Assembly (NCBI GenBank): GCA_964437365.1
Contig: CAYTGM010000025.1
Span: forward strand, 1-64,000
Direction of reading: 5' to 3'
Source of the DNA: CAYTGM01 sp964437365
GTDB lineage: Bacteria > Sumerlaeota > Sumerlaeia > SLMS01
DNA: 64,000 nucleotides
The notes beneath the pieces were generated by a model that saw only the letters and a list, made by a program, of their open reading frames with translations, was not told the DNA's origin and made no database searches. Positions 50,739 to 59,538 of this stretch are shown one piece after another (position 1 is the stretch's first letter; each line of letters opens with the position of its first letter). Position numbers and translations under genes: made by a program.

Positions 50739-51570
50739 TGTTCTTCCTTTGTATAGCCGTATTCCAGGTATCGAGAAATTGGACAACCCCTTCAGGCTTA
50801 ATTGCTATATCTGCAAGAGTCTCTCTTGGCTGGACCTCAACAAATACGGAAAGGCCCTTTCCCTTAAGTGCACGGAAGCCATTCTCATCGGTTCGATCGT
50901 CGCCAAGGAAGGCAACCGGGATGTCATTAGTCTTTAGACTTTTCAGGAGCGCTTCGATAGCATCACCTTTTGAGCGAGACGGCACATGAAGCTCTAAGCC
51001 TCCATTGAATTCAACAATTTCAAGTTCATGTTCACTCAAAATCTCTTCCCAGGCTTTAGAAACGGTCTCATGTATATCATGCTGAGCCTGTTCGGGTAAG
51101 CCTCGCCAGTGCACGGTGACACAACCGGCCTTGGTTTCCAGGCGACCTTCTGGAACGAGCGGTTCAGCGAGCTCTTTTCCTTTTGAGAGACCTTCCTGGT
51201 TTTTTTCAGTAATGCCGAAGTGAGAGATCTCTCCGGTGGGCGAGCGATATTCCCGTCCGTGGCAGCCCCACACCTCAATGCTGTCTGTGAGCCCAAGAAG
51301 CTTCAGGGCATCGTTCGCCTCTCGGCCCGTAACGATTACCACGCGATGCCGACTTGATGAAGAGAGAATATTCTGAATCGCTTCTTTGACTCCCGGAGCC
51401 GGGAATGCCTTGTGCCGGTCCTCAACAAAAGGGGCCAGGGTTCCATCGTAATCCAGCAAGAGCAAAGAGCCATCGGCTTTTCTCAGATTGTCGAAGAAAG
51501 AGGATGCGATCTGAGAGCTGTTCAGGTCTGTAACGGTATCTAAATTCTTAGGTTTGATAGAGTTTTCCAT
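50731..51570 (-). CDS. otsB: Trehalose-6-phosphate phosphatase
   Basis: HAD-superfamily phosphatase of 279 residues that dephosphorylates trehalose 6-phosphate. Motif I LLDYDGTLAP (nucleophile near residue 40) is present, as are motif II VIVTGR, the cap-region GCHGRE block and motif IV FLGDDRTDENGF. It lies upstream of and overlaps otsA. An N-terminal extension of about 30 polar residues precedes the catalytic core. Confidence 0.95.
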   Translation of the reverse strand: MENSIKPKNLDTVTDLNSSQIASSFFDNLRKADGSLLLLDYDGTLAPFVEDRHKAFPAPGVKEAIQNILSSSSRHRVVIVTGREANDALKLLGLTDSIEVWGCHGREYRSPTGEISHFGITEKNQEGLSKGKELAEPLVPEGRLETKAGCVTVHWRGLPEQAQHDIHETVSKAWEEILSEHELEIVEFNGGLELHVPSRSKGDAIEALLKSLKTNDIPVAFLGDDRTDENGFRALKGKGLSVFVEVQPRETLADIAIKPEGVVQFLDTWNTAIQRKNNV

Positions 51571-51781
51571 GGATAATTAATGTAAGACACAGTTGTTATG
51601 CAACAGTTTCAGGGTATACAAGTAGTGGGTTCACTTGCAACCCTGATTTTCTATCAGCCCTATGACCGTTTTGATTTAATTCAATAAAGGGATGTATTTG
51701 AAGCGGTCTTACTCTCTGGCAAAAGTCGTGAACGATGCCTTGTGTTGAGGCAATGTATAGACAGAATGCACAAGAGAGTCG

Positions 51782-51826
51782 TAAAAACAAATACCTGCTC
51801 TACCAAATAATCTGTAGAGCAGGTAT
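51782..51826 (-). terminator. Rho-independent terminator of the deiminase gene
   Basis: The perfect 13-bp stem ATACCTGCTCTAC (51791-51803) / GTAGAGCAGGTAT (51814-51826) is followed on the minus strand by TTGTTTTT. It lies 27 bp after the stop of the protein-arginine deiminase gene. The rest of the 51571-51853 gap shows no gene. Confidence 0.9.
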
Positions 51827-51853
51827 AATACTTCTTGTTATTGTGAGAGGGGC

Positions 51854-53545
51854 TCAGTTCCCTTCAGTCCACCAGTTAGGCTCGAAGCCTTCTCGGGCAA
51901 CATTCGTTGCGCAGTGGACGTTCCCCGACCATTTGTGGTACTGGCGATCATCAACGAAGTGAATCTCGATGCCGGAGTCACTGAATTCTCTCCGCATATA
52001 ATTTTGTAGCTGGTCTACACCATCGACTATCGGTCCCGCAGGATCTGCCATGACAAGATGGCCGTTAATGAAGAGCGCATTGATCATGTTCGGAAAGATT
52101 GTCGTCTTTGTCTCTGATTGAAGGAAGGGTACACGAATGATCTCAGCATCGCTGATCTGAAATTCTGTCTTGATTGTTTCTATCAGCGGTTCGATTCGCT
52201 CCTCCTGCAACTTCTCTGCATAGGCCATCAGTTCTTCGTCATCCAGGAGGGCTTTGACTGTTACCTTCTCGTAACGTTTCAGAAAACCATAGTCTTTAAA
52301 AGGATCAAGAATCTCGAGGTCTCCGTAACCTGCTTCGTCCCACTCTTTCAGCAGCTTGACCATGAGAGTATTGTCCGGAACCATGACTTTAAAGGTTCCA
52401 TCTGGAAGTGGAACGATACCAACTGTTTCGTCAACATGCTTGATAAGGAGCCAACCCACGTCGAGAGGTATGGCGGGTGCCTGGACTCCTTGAGCTTCCA
52501 GCATGGAGACCACTTCGGGGTTCAGGGAATCTTCTCCGTCTATACCGTAAAAAACTCGACCTCGCGGGTGGTCGGGCAGTGGGGGGGTTACATCCAGGTT
52601 ACCATACCAGTCGAGCCACTCTTTTCCCCCGTTTCCCTGACCAAACTCCCGGCGAAATTCACCGCATTCGATCCATCCAAAGTCGGGACCAAGCATTCCC
52701 TCTTTTGCATAATTATCCAGAGGTTTATTTCTGTTTGCCTTCATGACGACGTTCATCCGGACACCTGGCATTTCTGTATACCCGATCTCCATCGTGTCCT
52801 GAAGCCAGATGTTGTGTGCTGGATAACCATTTTCCTCTTCTGGAGGTACCACAACAAGATCAGCATCTGCTTCTGGGGCGATCTCAGTCAGCTGTTCGAT
52901 TAGCTTCTCATTCCTCCCCGGGAAATCACGCACATAAATTTTCTTTCCAGGAGCTGAGTTTGACAAAAGAAGAAAGGGTGCCACTCTTAGTCTAACGGTA
53001 TCTTCTGAAGTTGTCCCATCTGCAAATTCTGCCATTAAGGTAACATCGGCAAACCCCATCCACTCAGCATGAGCAAAGTTTCTGGCTTCGATCCAGAGGG
53101 TCAATGTGTCGCCTCCAGCGAAAGAAGGAGCGACATTAGGTCCATAACCAAGTTCAAGGGAAATGGGAAGGCCCTCTCCATTGTCGGCGAATATACGAAC
53201 GTTGTCGACGGCATCTTCATTTACTTTCACGTGAAGCGAGATGGCGTTGTCTATACCAGAAACATTAATTCGAGCGAGATCCTTGAGGTCTTCTTTTCCG
53301 TTGATCAGTGAATCATAATTATCGGGTTCTCCAGTATCCAGGTCACTGTCACAATTATTCAAGAAAAGGGCGCCTCTTTCTTTTGTCCAGCGCTCTTCAT
53401 TAGCCTCGTCTAATTCGGGATTAATGATCCCATCCCTATCAACATCTGTTGTGAGACTTACTTCTGCCTGCAAAGGCATGCATGGTAAGACGAGGCATAG
53501 ACCTGGCAGAAGTATATTTTTTTTGAGCGAATGAGGGGTATTCAT
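51854..53545 (-). CDS. Secreted protein-arginine deiminase (PAD family)
   Basis: Ca-dependent-type enzyme converting peptidyl-arginine to citrulline, 563 residues from ATG 53545. The longer frame upstream lacks sense as a leader. A signal peptide (hydrophobic ILLPGLCLVLPCMPLQA) points to export. A short Ca-binding-like DVDRDGIINPELDE segment follows (about 34-47), then a beta domain (about 90-190) matching the PAD middle domain and the catalytic PAD_C domain (about 190-560). All four PAD active-site residues are visible: Asp250 in WLQDTMEIGY, His370 and Asp372 in KHVDETVGIVP, and Cys545 in GNVHCATN. This is the vertebrate/cyanobacterial PAD fold family, not the agmatine-deiminase-like PPAD. 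It is divergent from the aguB-like gene. Confidence 0.93.
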   Translation of the reverse strand: MNTPHSLKKNILLPGLCLVLPCMPLQAEVSLTTDVDRDGIINPELDEANEERWTKERGALFLNNCDSDLDTGEPDNYDSLINGKEDLKDLARINVSGIDNAISLHVKVNEDAVDNVRIFADNGEGLPISLELGYGPNVAPSFAGGDTLTLWIEARNFAHAEWMGFADVTLMAEFADGTTSEDTVRLRVAPFLLLSNSAPGKKIYVRDFPGRNEKLIEQLTEIAPEADADLVVVPPEEENGYPAHNIWLQDTMEIGYTEMPGVRMNVVMKANRNKPLDNYAKEGMLGPDFGWIECGEFRREFGQGNGGKEWLDWYGNLDVTPPLPDHPRGRVFYGIDGEDSLNPEVVSMLEAQGVQAPAIPLDVGWLLIKHVDETVGIVPLPDGTFKVMVPDNTLMVKLLKEWDEAGYGDLEILDPFKDYGFLKRYEKVTVKALLDDEELMAYAEKLQEERIEPLIETIKTEFQISDAEIIRVPFLQSETKTTIFPNMINALFINGHLVMADPAGPIVDGVDQLQNYMRREFSDSGIEIHFVDDRQYHKWSGNVHCATNVAREGFEPNWWTEGN

Positions 53546-53732
53546 CCGTTTCTCCTTGGCGACGGCGGGCACTCGTGGAAAAAGGCCGCTGATGTGTTTG
53601 TGGTTGTTACATACAACAACTACAATTCGGGTGAGAATCCACAGGCAGGCTGGAGAGCGCAAGGATTTCTCCTTCCCGTTTCAGTCATGGAAATGACAAT
53701 TTAAGAACACCTTATCATGGAGACGTTAAAAC

Positions 53733-54614
53733 ATGTCGAAACTCAAAGTCGGAATTGTTCAGCAAGCTTGTTCAGATAACCGAGGCGAGAATGTCAAGAA
53801 GCTGAAAGCCGGAATCAAAGAGGCCGCTGAGAAAGGGGCTGAACTTGTTATCCTGCAGGAACTGCACAACAGTCCTTACTTCTGTCAGATAGAAAGCGAC
53901 GACTATTTCGAACTCGCAGAAAAGATTCCCGGTCCGTCCACTGAGGAGTTTGGGAAGGTCGCAAAGGAACTTGGTATAGTCATCGTTATTTCTCTTTTCG
54001 AGAAGCGCGCACCAGGCCTTTATCATAATACGGCTGTCGTACTTGAGAAAGATGGCTCTGTAGCTGGTATATACAGGAAAGCACATATACCTGATGACCC
54101 AGGATACTATGAGAAGTTCTATTTTACTCCGGGAGATACAGGGATTAAGCCGATTGAGACAAGTGTTGGCAAACTTGGTGTTCTAGTCTGCTGGGATCAG
54201 TGGTATCCCGAGGCAGCTCGCCTCATGGCTCTTGGTGGTGCGGATATGCTGATCTATCCAACTGCAATTGGTTATAAGCCAGAGGACCCAGAGGATGAGC
54301 ACATCAGGCAGGTTGAAGCCTGGAAGACGGTTCAGCGTGGTCATGCGGTGGCTAATTGTATTCCTGTGATTGCTGTTAATCGAACAGGTTATGAACCTGC
54401 ACCGAGTGATGATCGAGAAGGGATGCAATTCTGGGGTGAGAGTTTCATCTGTGGGTCACAGGGCGAATACCTGGTAAAAGCAGATGATAAAGAACAGGTT
54501 CTTGTTGTTGAGCTGGATAAAGACCACATTGATCTTGTGAGGCGTGCCTGGCCCTTCCTGCGTGATCGTCGTATAGATTACTATGATGAATTGACAAAGA
54601 GATTCCGCGACTAA
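53733..54614 (+). CDS. aguB: N-carbamoylputrescine amidase
   Basis: Nitrilase-superfamily amidase of 293 residues that hydrolyses N-carbamoylputrescine to putrescine, CO2 and ammonia in the agmatine route of polyamine synthesis. The catalytic triad is visible: Glu43 in LQELHN, Lys116 in YRKAHIPDDPGYYEK, and Cys153 in VCWDQWYPEA. The family blocks QHDEHIRQVEAW-like (here DEHIRQVEAW) and FWGESFICG are present. AguB is usually next to an agmatine deiminase (AguA), but none is seen here. The divergent neighbour is instead a secreted protein-arginine deiminase. A terminator follows. Confidence 0.94.
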   Translation: MSKLKVGIVQQACSDNRGENVKKLKAGIKEAAEKGAELVILQELHNSPYFCQIESDDYFELAEKIPGPSTEEFGKVAKELGIVIVISLFEKRAPGLYHNTAVVLEKDGSVAGIYRKAHIPDDPGYYEKFYFTPGDTGIKPIETSVGKLGVLVCWDQWYPEAARLMALGGADMLIYPTAIGYKPEDPEDEHIRQVEAWKTVQRGHAVANCIPVIAVNRTGYEPAPSDDREGMQFWGESFICGSQGEYLVKADDKEQVLVVELDKDHIDLVRRAWPFLRDRRIDYYDELTKRFRD

Positions 54615-54646
54615 GTGTTCTCTTTTAAATGTATCTGGATGTTAGA

Positions 54647-54686
54647 AAGCCGGGAGAGCAGTAATGCTTCCCGGCTTCTTTTATTT
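54647..54686 (+). terminator. Rho-independent terminator
   Basis: The stem AAGCCGGGA (54647-54655) / TCCCGGCTT (54669-54677) is followed by CTTTTATTT. It lies 33 bp after the aguB stop, between it and the convergent aminotransferase gene. Confidence 0.85.
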
Positions 54687-54708
54687 CCAGTTGCTTGTAA
54701 CGCGAGCC

Positions 54709-56007
54709 TTAGACTTCAGAGAGTACTTCCTGAAGAATGTTGAGTGCTTTCTCCAGATCCTCGTCTGAAATGACCAATGGCATCAGGGTACGAATGACGT
54801 TCCCGCTGGCACTCATGATGAGCAGACCTTTTGAGAGAGCGGCTTTGCTGATTGCTGCGGTTTTTGCAGCGTCGGGTTTGCCTGACTTGCCATCGATGAT
54901 TTCCAGACAACACATCGCGCCGAGACCGCGAGCGTCTCCGACAAAGTCGTAAGTTTCAAAGAACTCCTTAAACCTCGTCATGACTCGTTCACCGATCTCG
55001 TTGGCACGATCACAAAGTTTTTCTTCTTCGATGATATCGAGGACTGCATTACCAGCAGCACAGGAAACGGGGTTTCCACCGTAGGTACCACCGATGCCTC
55101 CTACTTGAGGCGCATCCATGATTTCTGCTCGCGCTGTTACTCCACTGAGAACCATTCCACCAGCGATCGATTTGGCCATTGCGATCATGTCTGGTTCGAG
55201 TTCATAGCGCTCGATGGCGAAGAGTGAACCACAGCGTGCGAAACCAGACTGAACTTCATCTGCGATGAACACGATCCCATTCTCTTTGCAACGTTCGTAT
55301 AGAATACGCGCGGCAACACAATGGAGTGGTCTGAAGCCTCCTTCTCCAAGAACAGGTTCTACCATGACACAAGCGACGTTTTCTGGCTCAATATGGTAGG
55401 CAAAAAGATTGTCCAGAGCTTTGTTTGCTGCCTTGGCCACTTCTTCGTCCGACATCTCACGAGCGGTGGCAAAGAAAGGCATATACGGAAGTCGATATAC
55501 TTCAGGGGCAAAGGGGCCAAACCCAGCGGAATAAGGCTTCACTTTACCTGTTAAGGTCATCCCCAGGAGTGTACGGCCATGGAATCCACGCTCGAATCCA
55601 ACAACTCCCTGCCTATTCGTGTAGGAACGACAGATTTTGACGGCATTCTCACCAGCTTCAGCACCACTGTTGAAGAAGGCGGTCTTAACAGCTCCTTTAA
55701 TCGGTGCCAGCTTATTGATTCTTTCCGCCAGCTCGACATACTCTTCATACATTACAACATGGAAGCAGGTGTGGAGGTACTTGTCAGCAACTGATTTGAC
55801 AGCCTCGACAACCTTAGGATGGTTGTGCCCGACATTCAGTACACCGATTCCACCACAAAAATCAATATATTCCTTCCCATCGACATCCCACAGCTTTGCG
55901 CCTTGAGCTTTGGCGGCAAAAATCGGGGCCACATGGAAGGGACCTCTCGGAACGGCTTTTTCTCTTCGCTCTACCAGCTCTTTGTTTGAAATGCTTGAAA
56001 CAGACAT
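54709..56007 (-). CDS. gabT: Class III aminotransferase (4-aminobutyrate aminotransferase-like)
   Basis: PLP enzyme of 432 residues, most like GabT, which converts GABA and 2-oxoglutarate to succinate semialdehyde and glutamate. The PLP lysine is Lys279 in MAKSIAGG and the cofactor Asp is Asp250 in FIADEVQSGFAR. NSGAEAGENAVKICR (about 113-127), GFHGRT and GTYGGNPVSCAA are conserved. Other omega-amino substrates (5-aminovalerate, putrescine, beta-alanine) are possible. Next to aguB it suggests onward use of putrescine-derived GABA, although putrescine oxidation genes are not in the window. It is divergent from the lipoprotein gene. Confidence 0.88.
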   Translation of the reverse strand: MSVSSISNKELVERREKAVPRGPFHVAPIFAAKAQGAKLWDVDGKEYIDFCGGIGVLNVGHNHPKVVEAVKSVADKYLHTCFHVVMYEEYVELAERINKLAPIKGAVKTAFFNSGAEAGENAVKICRSYTNRQGVVGFERGFHGRTLLGMTLTGKVKPYSAGFGPFAPEVYRLPYMPFFATAREMSDEEVAKAANKALDNLFAYHIEPENVACVMVEPVLGEGGFRPLHCVAARILYERCKENGIVFIADEVQSGFARCGSLFAIERYELEPDMIAMAKSIAGGMVLSGVTARAEIMDAPQVGGIGGTYGGNPVSCAAGNAVLDIIEEEKLCDRANEIGERVMTRFKEFFETYDFVGDARGLGAMCCLEIIDGKSGKPDAAKTAAISKAALSKGLLIMSASGNVIRTLMPLVISDEDLEKALNILQEVLSEV

Positions 56008-56157
56008 GACAATTACCTCAACTCTTCTCGGTCTAATGTAAGAGCTTTGAGCGGGTTCACCGCGATGCTCTTGATACCGACTTTAACGGTCTGAATAGAG
56101 GTTACTGCCCCCGCTGACAATACAAAAGGCGGGCACAGGCCATAACAGGTGCCGCAG

Positions 56158-56673
56158 ATGTCTCCCTATACAAAACTCCTTGTACATGAAGTTCACGATG
56201 CTCCAACATCCTATGCTGTGTTTCTTGTTTTCCTCTTGGGATTTCTGAACTTTGCTTGTGATTCCAAGGTTATTCACCCTTCGGAGAGTCAGCTATCCGA
56301 AAGCGAATCCTTGATTGCAGCACAAGAAAGTCAGGAGCGTGTGAGGGTCTTTCTGGATGAATTCGGGATTCAAGATACAAGTATTACCCTGTTCGCGACT
56401 TACCTCCCGGAGAATCCTGTCTCCAGCACGGAAATCGAGTATCAATGGGAAGATCGAAGTAAAGCTATCAATCTGGAATCATGGATAGACGGAATCAATC
56501 AAGTCGACCTATCCACCCGATACAGTGTAGATGAGTCGACAACCCCAAGCCTGACTATTCGCTGGGTCAGCTCAAAAGATGAAACAATGAAGACAAGGAC
56601 AATCACTCTGGCCCCCCTGATCAGGAGTTGGAAGGAGGCTTCGTCTCAACCCGGTTTCCAGAAAGACCATTGA
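56158..56673 (+). CDS. Putative lipoprotein, 171 residues
   Basis: Unrecognised protein with a lipoprotein-like N-terminus. A polar n-region of about 17 residues is followed by a hydrophobic stretch YAVFLVFLLGFL and the lipobox NFAC, after which the mature part begins CDSK. The n-region is longer and less basic than usual, so lipidation is probable rather than certain. The mature domain is acidic/Ser-rich at first (ESQLSESESL) and then beta-rich (about 75-165). I start at ATG 56158 (AGGTG about seven bases upstream). It stands alone between the aminotransferase and the convergent TPR gene. Confidence 0.6.
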   Translation: MSPYTKLLVHEVHDAPTSYAVFLVFLLGFLNFACDSKVIHPSESQLSESESLIAAQESQERVRVFLDEFGIQDTSITLFATYLPENPVSSTEIEYQWEDRSKAINLESWIDGINQVDLSTRYSVDESTTPSLTIRWVSSKDETMKTRTITLAPLIRSWKEASSQPGFQKDH

Positions 56674-56686
56674 TTGTATAGTTAGG

Positions 56687-57586
56687 TTAGAGTTCCGCCT
56701 CGGGAACATCCATTTCTTCGAGTAGAGCATCTGTGTCGACACCCATCTCTCTCAGCTTAACAAGTGCCGTTGAGCCAGACGTAAATGAGTTCGCAAGTCG
56801 CTTCACTTCATAGACAATCCGGTCTCTCTCTGAAGCATTCTCTTCGGGATCTGGGACCTTGCGATAAGTTTCTTCGAGGACTGTCATGAAGTATTCTTTG
56901 GCCTTTTCTTTATTGCCATTAAAGTTCTCTAATCTTCCGAGTGCAAGCATCGCCTCATATTTGAGAAAACCTGATCCTTTCAGATCGACAACGCGGTTGA
57001 AGTAATCAGCTGCACCATTTAATGCTGCTTTTGCCGCTTCAACATCGTTCGCCTGACGAAGTATATACAGGTTTTCATGGGCATAACCAAGAGCAAGCAG
57101 AGCTGCACCTACTTCGAAGGGCTCACCCTGCTCTTCGGCTGTTGTCAAATAATCCTGGAAGACAGCAATGGCGCGGTCTGTATTCTCTGTCTGTCCCAGC
57201 TCATCGCCGGAAAAGTAGAGAGCGTTGCCTTTTAAGAACATGGCGTTTCTGGCAACCTCGGTATCTCCGAACTCCTCCATGATTGCATCAGCTTTACTGA
57301 TCACTTCCTGCATGGCCTGTTCGCGCTCTGGGGTGGCCCACTGGTGAGAGGAAAGTGCTTCATCGTACTTCATGGCCGCCTGGTAATAGGAGTTGCTCGC
57401 GCTCGCAAACCGACTCTCATCTTTCTGATGCATGAAGACGGAGACACCATAAATGGCGAATCCTATGGCTACTCCCCAGAGTAGCTTTGTGCCATGAGTC
57501 TTCAGGAAAAAGATCAGGTGATCTGCAAACTCCAGTACTTCATCGTGTTTCAGATCTTCCTGTGTAATTGTCGGTTTCTTTGCCAT
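56687..57586 (-). CDS. Membrane-anchored TPR protein (YfgM-like)
   Basis: Inner-membrane protein of 299 residues. A short cytoplasmic N-terminus (about 1-32) precedes one membrane helix (LLWGVAIGFAIYGVSVFM, about 35-52). A TPR-like helical domain follows (about 60-230), with repeats around ARNAMFLKGNALYFSGDE and AALLALGYAHENLY. This is the layout of YfgM/TPR_21 proteins, which assist the Sec translocon or periplasmic chaperoning. The C-terminal 60 residues are charged. It lies downstream of the gld/DUF4340 operon on the same strand, after a 161-bp gap with only a weak hairpin. Function is inferred from architecture only. Confidence 0.75.
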   Translation of the reverse strand: MAKKPTITQEDLKHDEVLEFADHLIFFLKTHGTKLLWGVAIGFAIYGVSVFMHQKDESRFASASNSYYQAAMKYDEALSSHQWATPEREQAMQEVISKADAIMEEFGDTEVARNAMFLKGNALYFSGDELGQTENTDRAIAVFQDYLTTAEEQGEPFEVGAALLALGYAHENLYILRQANDVEAAKAALNGAADYFNRVVDLKGSGFLKYEAMLALGRLENFNGNKEKAKEYFMTVLEETYRKVPDPEENASERDRIVYEVKRLANSFTSGSTALVKLREMGVDTDALLEEMDVPEAEL

Positions 57587-57747
57587 TAACTTACCTGTAT
57601 TGAGTCCAATTCGTCGTGCTTATTCAGTCAAAAAACTTTTGTTTTCCTTGAGAGACCGCTCTCCTGCCAAGATTCCGGCTTTCACCGCAAGCGCAATTGT
57701 TGCCTTTCGCCTGAAACTGGTCTAAATTGATCCAATTCCTCGACGAA

Positions 57748-59538
57748 TTACTGCTGGTTCCCCTTGGCGACTTCCTCCTGCTTGATCTTTCCGACCAGGA
57801 TCAGGTTCGCCATGAGTTCATCAAACTTCTCAAACTGCTCATTGCCAACACCATAGAGTCCTTCGCCCTTCTGAAAGAAAGCGAGACTCTGGGTACGGTT
57901 TACCAGTCCAAATTCGAGATAGGGCTCTTCCGTTCCTTCTTCATAGAAACTAAAGGAAACCTGGGGGGCGATACTCGCCCCAGTCATCATCTCTGATTCC
58001 ACCTCCAATGTTTCCATTGAATTGAGGAACTGCAGGACAAAGTTTCCTGGAATCACAACTGGCTGAGCAGCCGGGAAGAAAAACTCCCACGCTGAAGGGG
58101 TCTTCTGAAAGGTGATTGTGCCTGCTTCGGAATGAATCTCGAACCTGGTCGTCTTTTGCGCTACTTCTGGGAATAGCCGGTTATCCACCAGGTCTTTGCG
58201 AAATTTGTAGATATCTTTTTGAGATCTGACATCGATTTTCCAAACGGAGCTGTCCTGTATTCGGAGGATATAAGTCGTTCCATCCCGGGTATCCGTTCTG
58301 CCCAGCCTGAAGCCGTATGTATCTCCATCCTCATCTGTCACTTCAACGCGATAACTTTGTTCTACAATCCCGTATGATATCCACTTATCTTCACTCACAG
58401 ATTCTTCGAGAAACTGACGAGCAGAGAAAACTGACAGGGCATCCAGAAAGATCTTCAGTTTTTCCGGATGAAGTCCCAGCTCTGGGTGATCCGGCAGATA
58501 CCATTCACCCTCATCATCCCTCTCGAGAAGCGTTTCAATATCACCGGAGGCAGTCCTTATAGACGACCATTTTTTCTGACTGGGCCATACAAACTTCTTG
58601 GTCCCCCATTCGAGGGGGCTTCTGAAAACATCACTGACCGAGGCTGCAGAAATAATACCGACTCGGCCACTTGCAGAACGTGCGAAGAACTGTTCCTTTT
58701 GGGGGATGCGCTCTCCAATCTCGATCAAAGTTTCGTCAGGAGTCTTGATAGCAGCCATCGGTGGGTTGAGGCCGAGCTGCTCTGTAGAGCTTGTTGGGTT
58801 ATCGAAGATCGTAAGAAACTGTGCAGACATCAGGTTACCCTGAAAACGATCAATCATTGATCTATCCGCAGGCATGGAGGATCCATCTCCAGATTCCACA
58901 ATCCAATCTGCCGTCGATCCGCCCGATCTTCTGCGGACCGAAAATGTTTCTCGCGGATTGGAAAGACTGAAGTCTCCCAATTGAGCAATATTCTCTGTTA
59001 TTAAAGAACGGTCTCTCAGGTCCGACAAGCCTTGAGCAGATTGCCTGAAGAACCATTCGGAAACGGTGAAGATCTCTTCTTCCCCTTCAATCATGGCATA
59101 GACATCATTGTTCAAGCCCGGTTGAATCCCGAACATGAGACGAAACTCCCTCGGTCCTTCGGGAGTCTGAAACGTCATATAGACTTCGCGTTCAGCCTCT
59201 TGAAGCCCATATTCTGAGGGATCGGCCGCCTCGACTCTTCTCTGTCTCTTGGCACCTCTCAGGTTCTCAAGGTACGCTTCAATGACAGTCTGATTCGCTG
59301 GTGCGGAAACCGGGGCTGTCACCTTCCACTCTGATCCCGGAGCGTCTCGTTCAACCTGTACGGAACCATTTTCATTATCGAATCTAAGTGATACAGCAGA
59401 GGAGGGATCCTGGTAAAGAACACGTTCCTGCTGAAGGCTTTCAAGCAGGGCTTTCTCCGAATGATCAACGTCCCACTGATAGATGGCAAAGAGGACAATC
59501 GCGAGAAGCATGGCTACAATTGGTCGCTTAACGGACAT
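57748..59538 (-). CDS. DUF4340 protein of the Gld-type ABC system
   Basis: Protein of 596 residues with one N-terminal membrane anchor (IVAMLLAIVLFAIYQW) and a large periplasmic region with the repeated beta layout of DUF4340. Segments such as LRFDNENGSVQVERDAPGSEWKVTAPV recur with variation. The family is typically encoded beside GldA/GldF/GldG-like genes, as here. Its ATG (59538) overlaps the gldG stop by one base (TAATG), so it is translationally coupled. I start at that ATG; a longer upstream frame overlaps gldG. The transported substrate is unknown. Confidence 0.9.
   Translation of the reverse strand: MSVKRPIVAMLLAIVLFAIYQWDVDHSEKALLESLQQERVLYQDPSSAVSLRFDNENGSVQVERDAPGSEWKVTAPVSAPANQTVIEAYLENLRGAKRQRRVEAADPSEYGLQEAEREVYMTFQTPEGPREFRLMFGIQPGLNNDVYAMIEGEEEIFTVSEWFFRQSAQGLSDLRDRSLITENIAQLGDFSLSNPRETFSVRRRSGGSTADWIVESGDGSSMPADRSMIDRFQGNLMSAQFLTIFDNPTSSTEQLGLNPPMAAIKTPDETLIEIGERIPQKEQFFARSASGRVGIISAASVSDVFRSPLEWGTKKFVWPSQKKWSSIRTASGDIETLLERDDEGEWYLPDHPELGLHPEKLKIFLDALSVFSARQFLEESVSEDKWISYGIVEQSYRVEVTDEDGDTYGFRLGRTDTRDGTTYILRIQDSSVWKIDVRSQKDIYKFRKDLVDNRLFPEVAQKTTRFEIHSEAGTITFQKTPSAWEFFFPAAQPVVIPGNFVLQFLNSMETLEVESEMMTGASIAPQVSFSFYEEGTEEPYLEFGLVNRTQSLAFFQKGEGLYGVGNEQFEKFDELMANLILVGKIKQEEVAKGNQQ

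Noticed and set aside
51596..51790. 64-codon minus-strand frame between otsB and the deiminase gene
   Set aside because: It starts inside the terminator of the deiminase gene and has no ribosome site.
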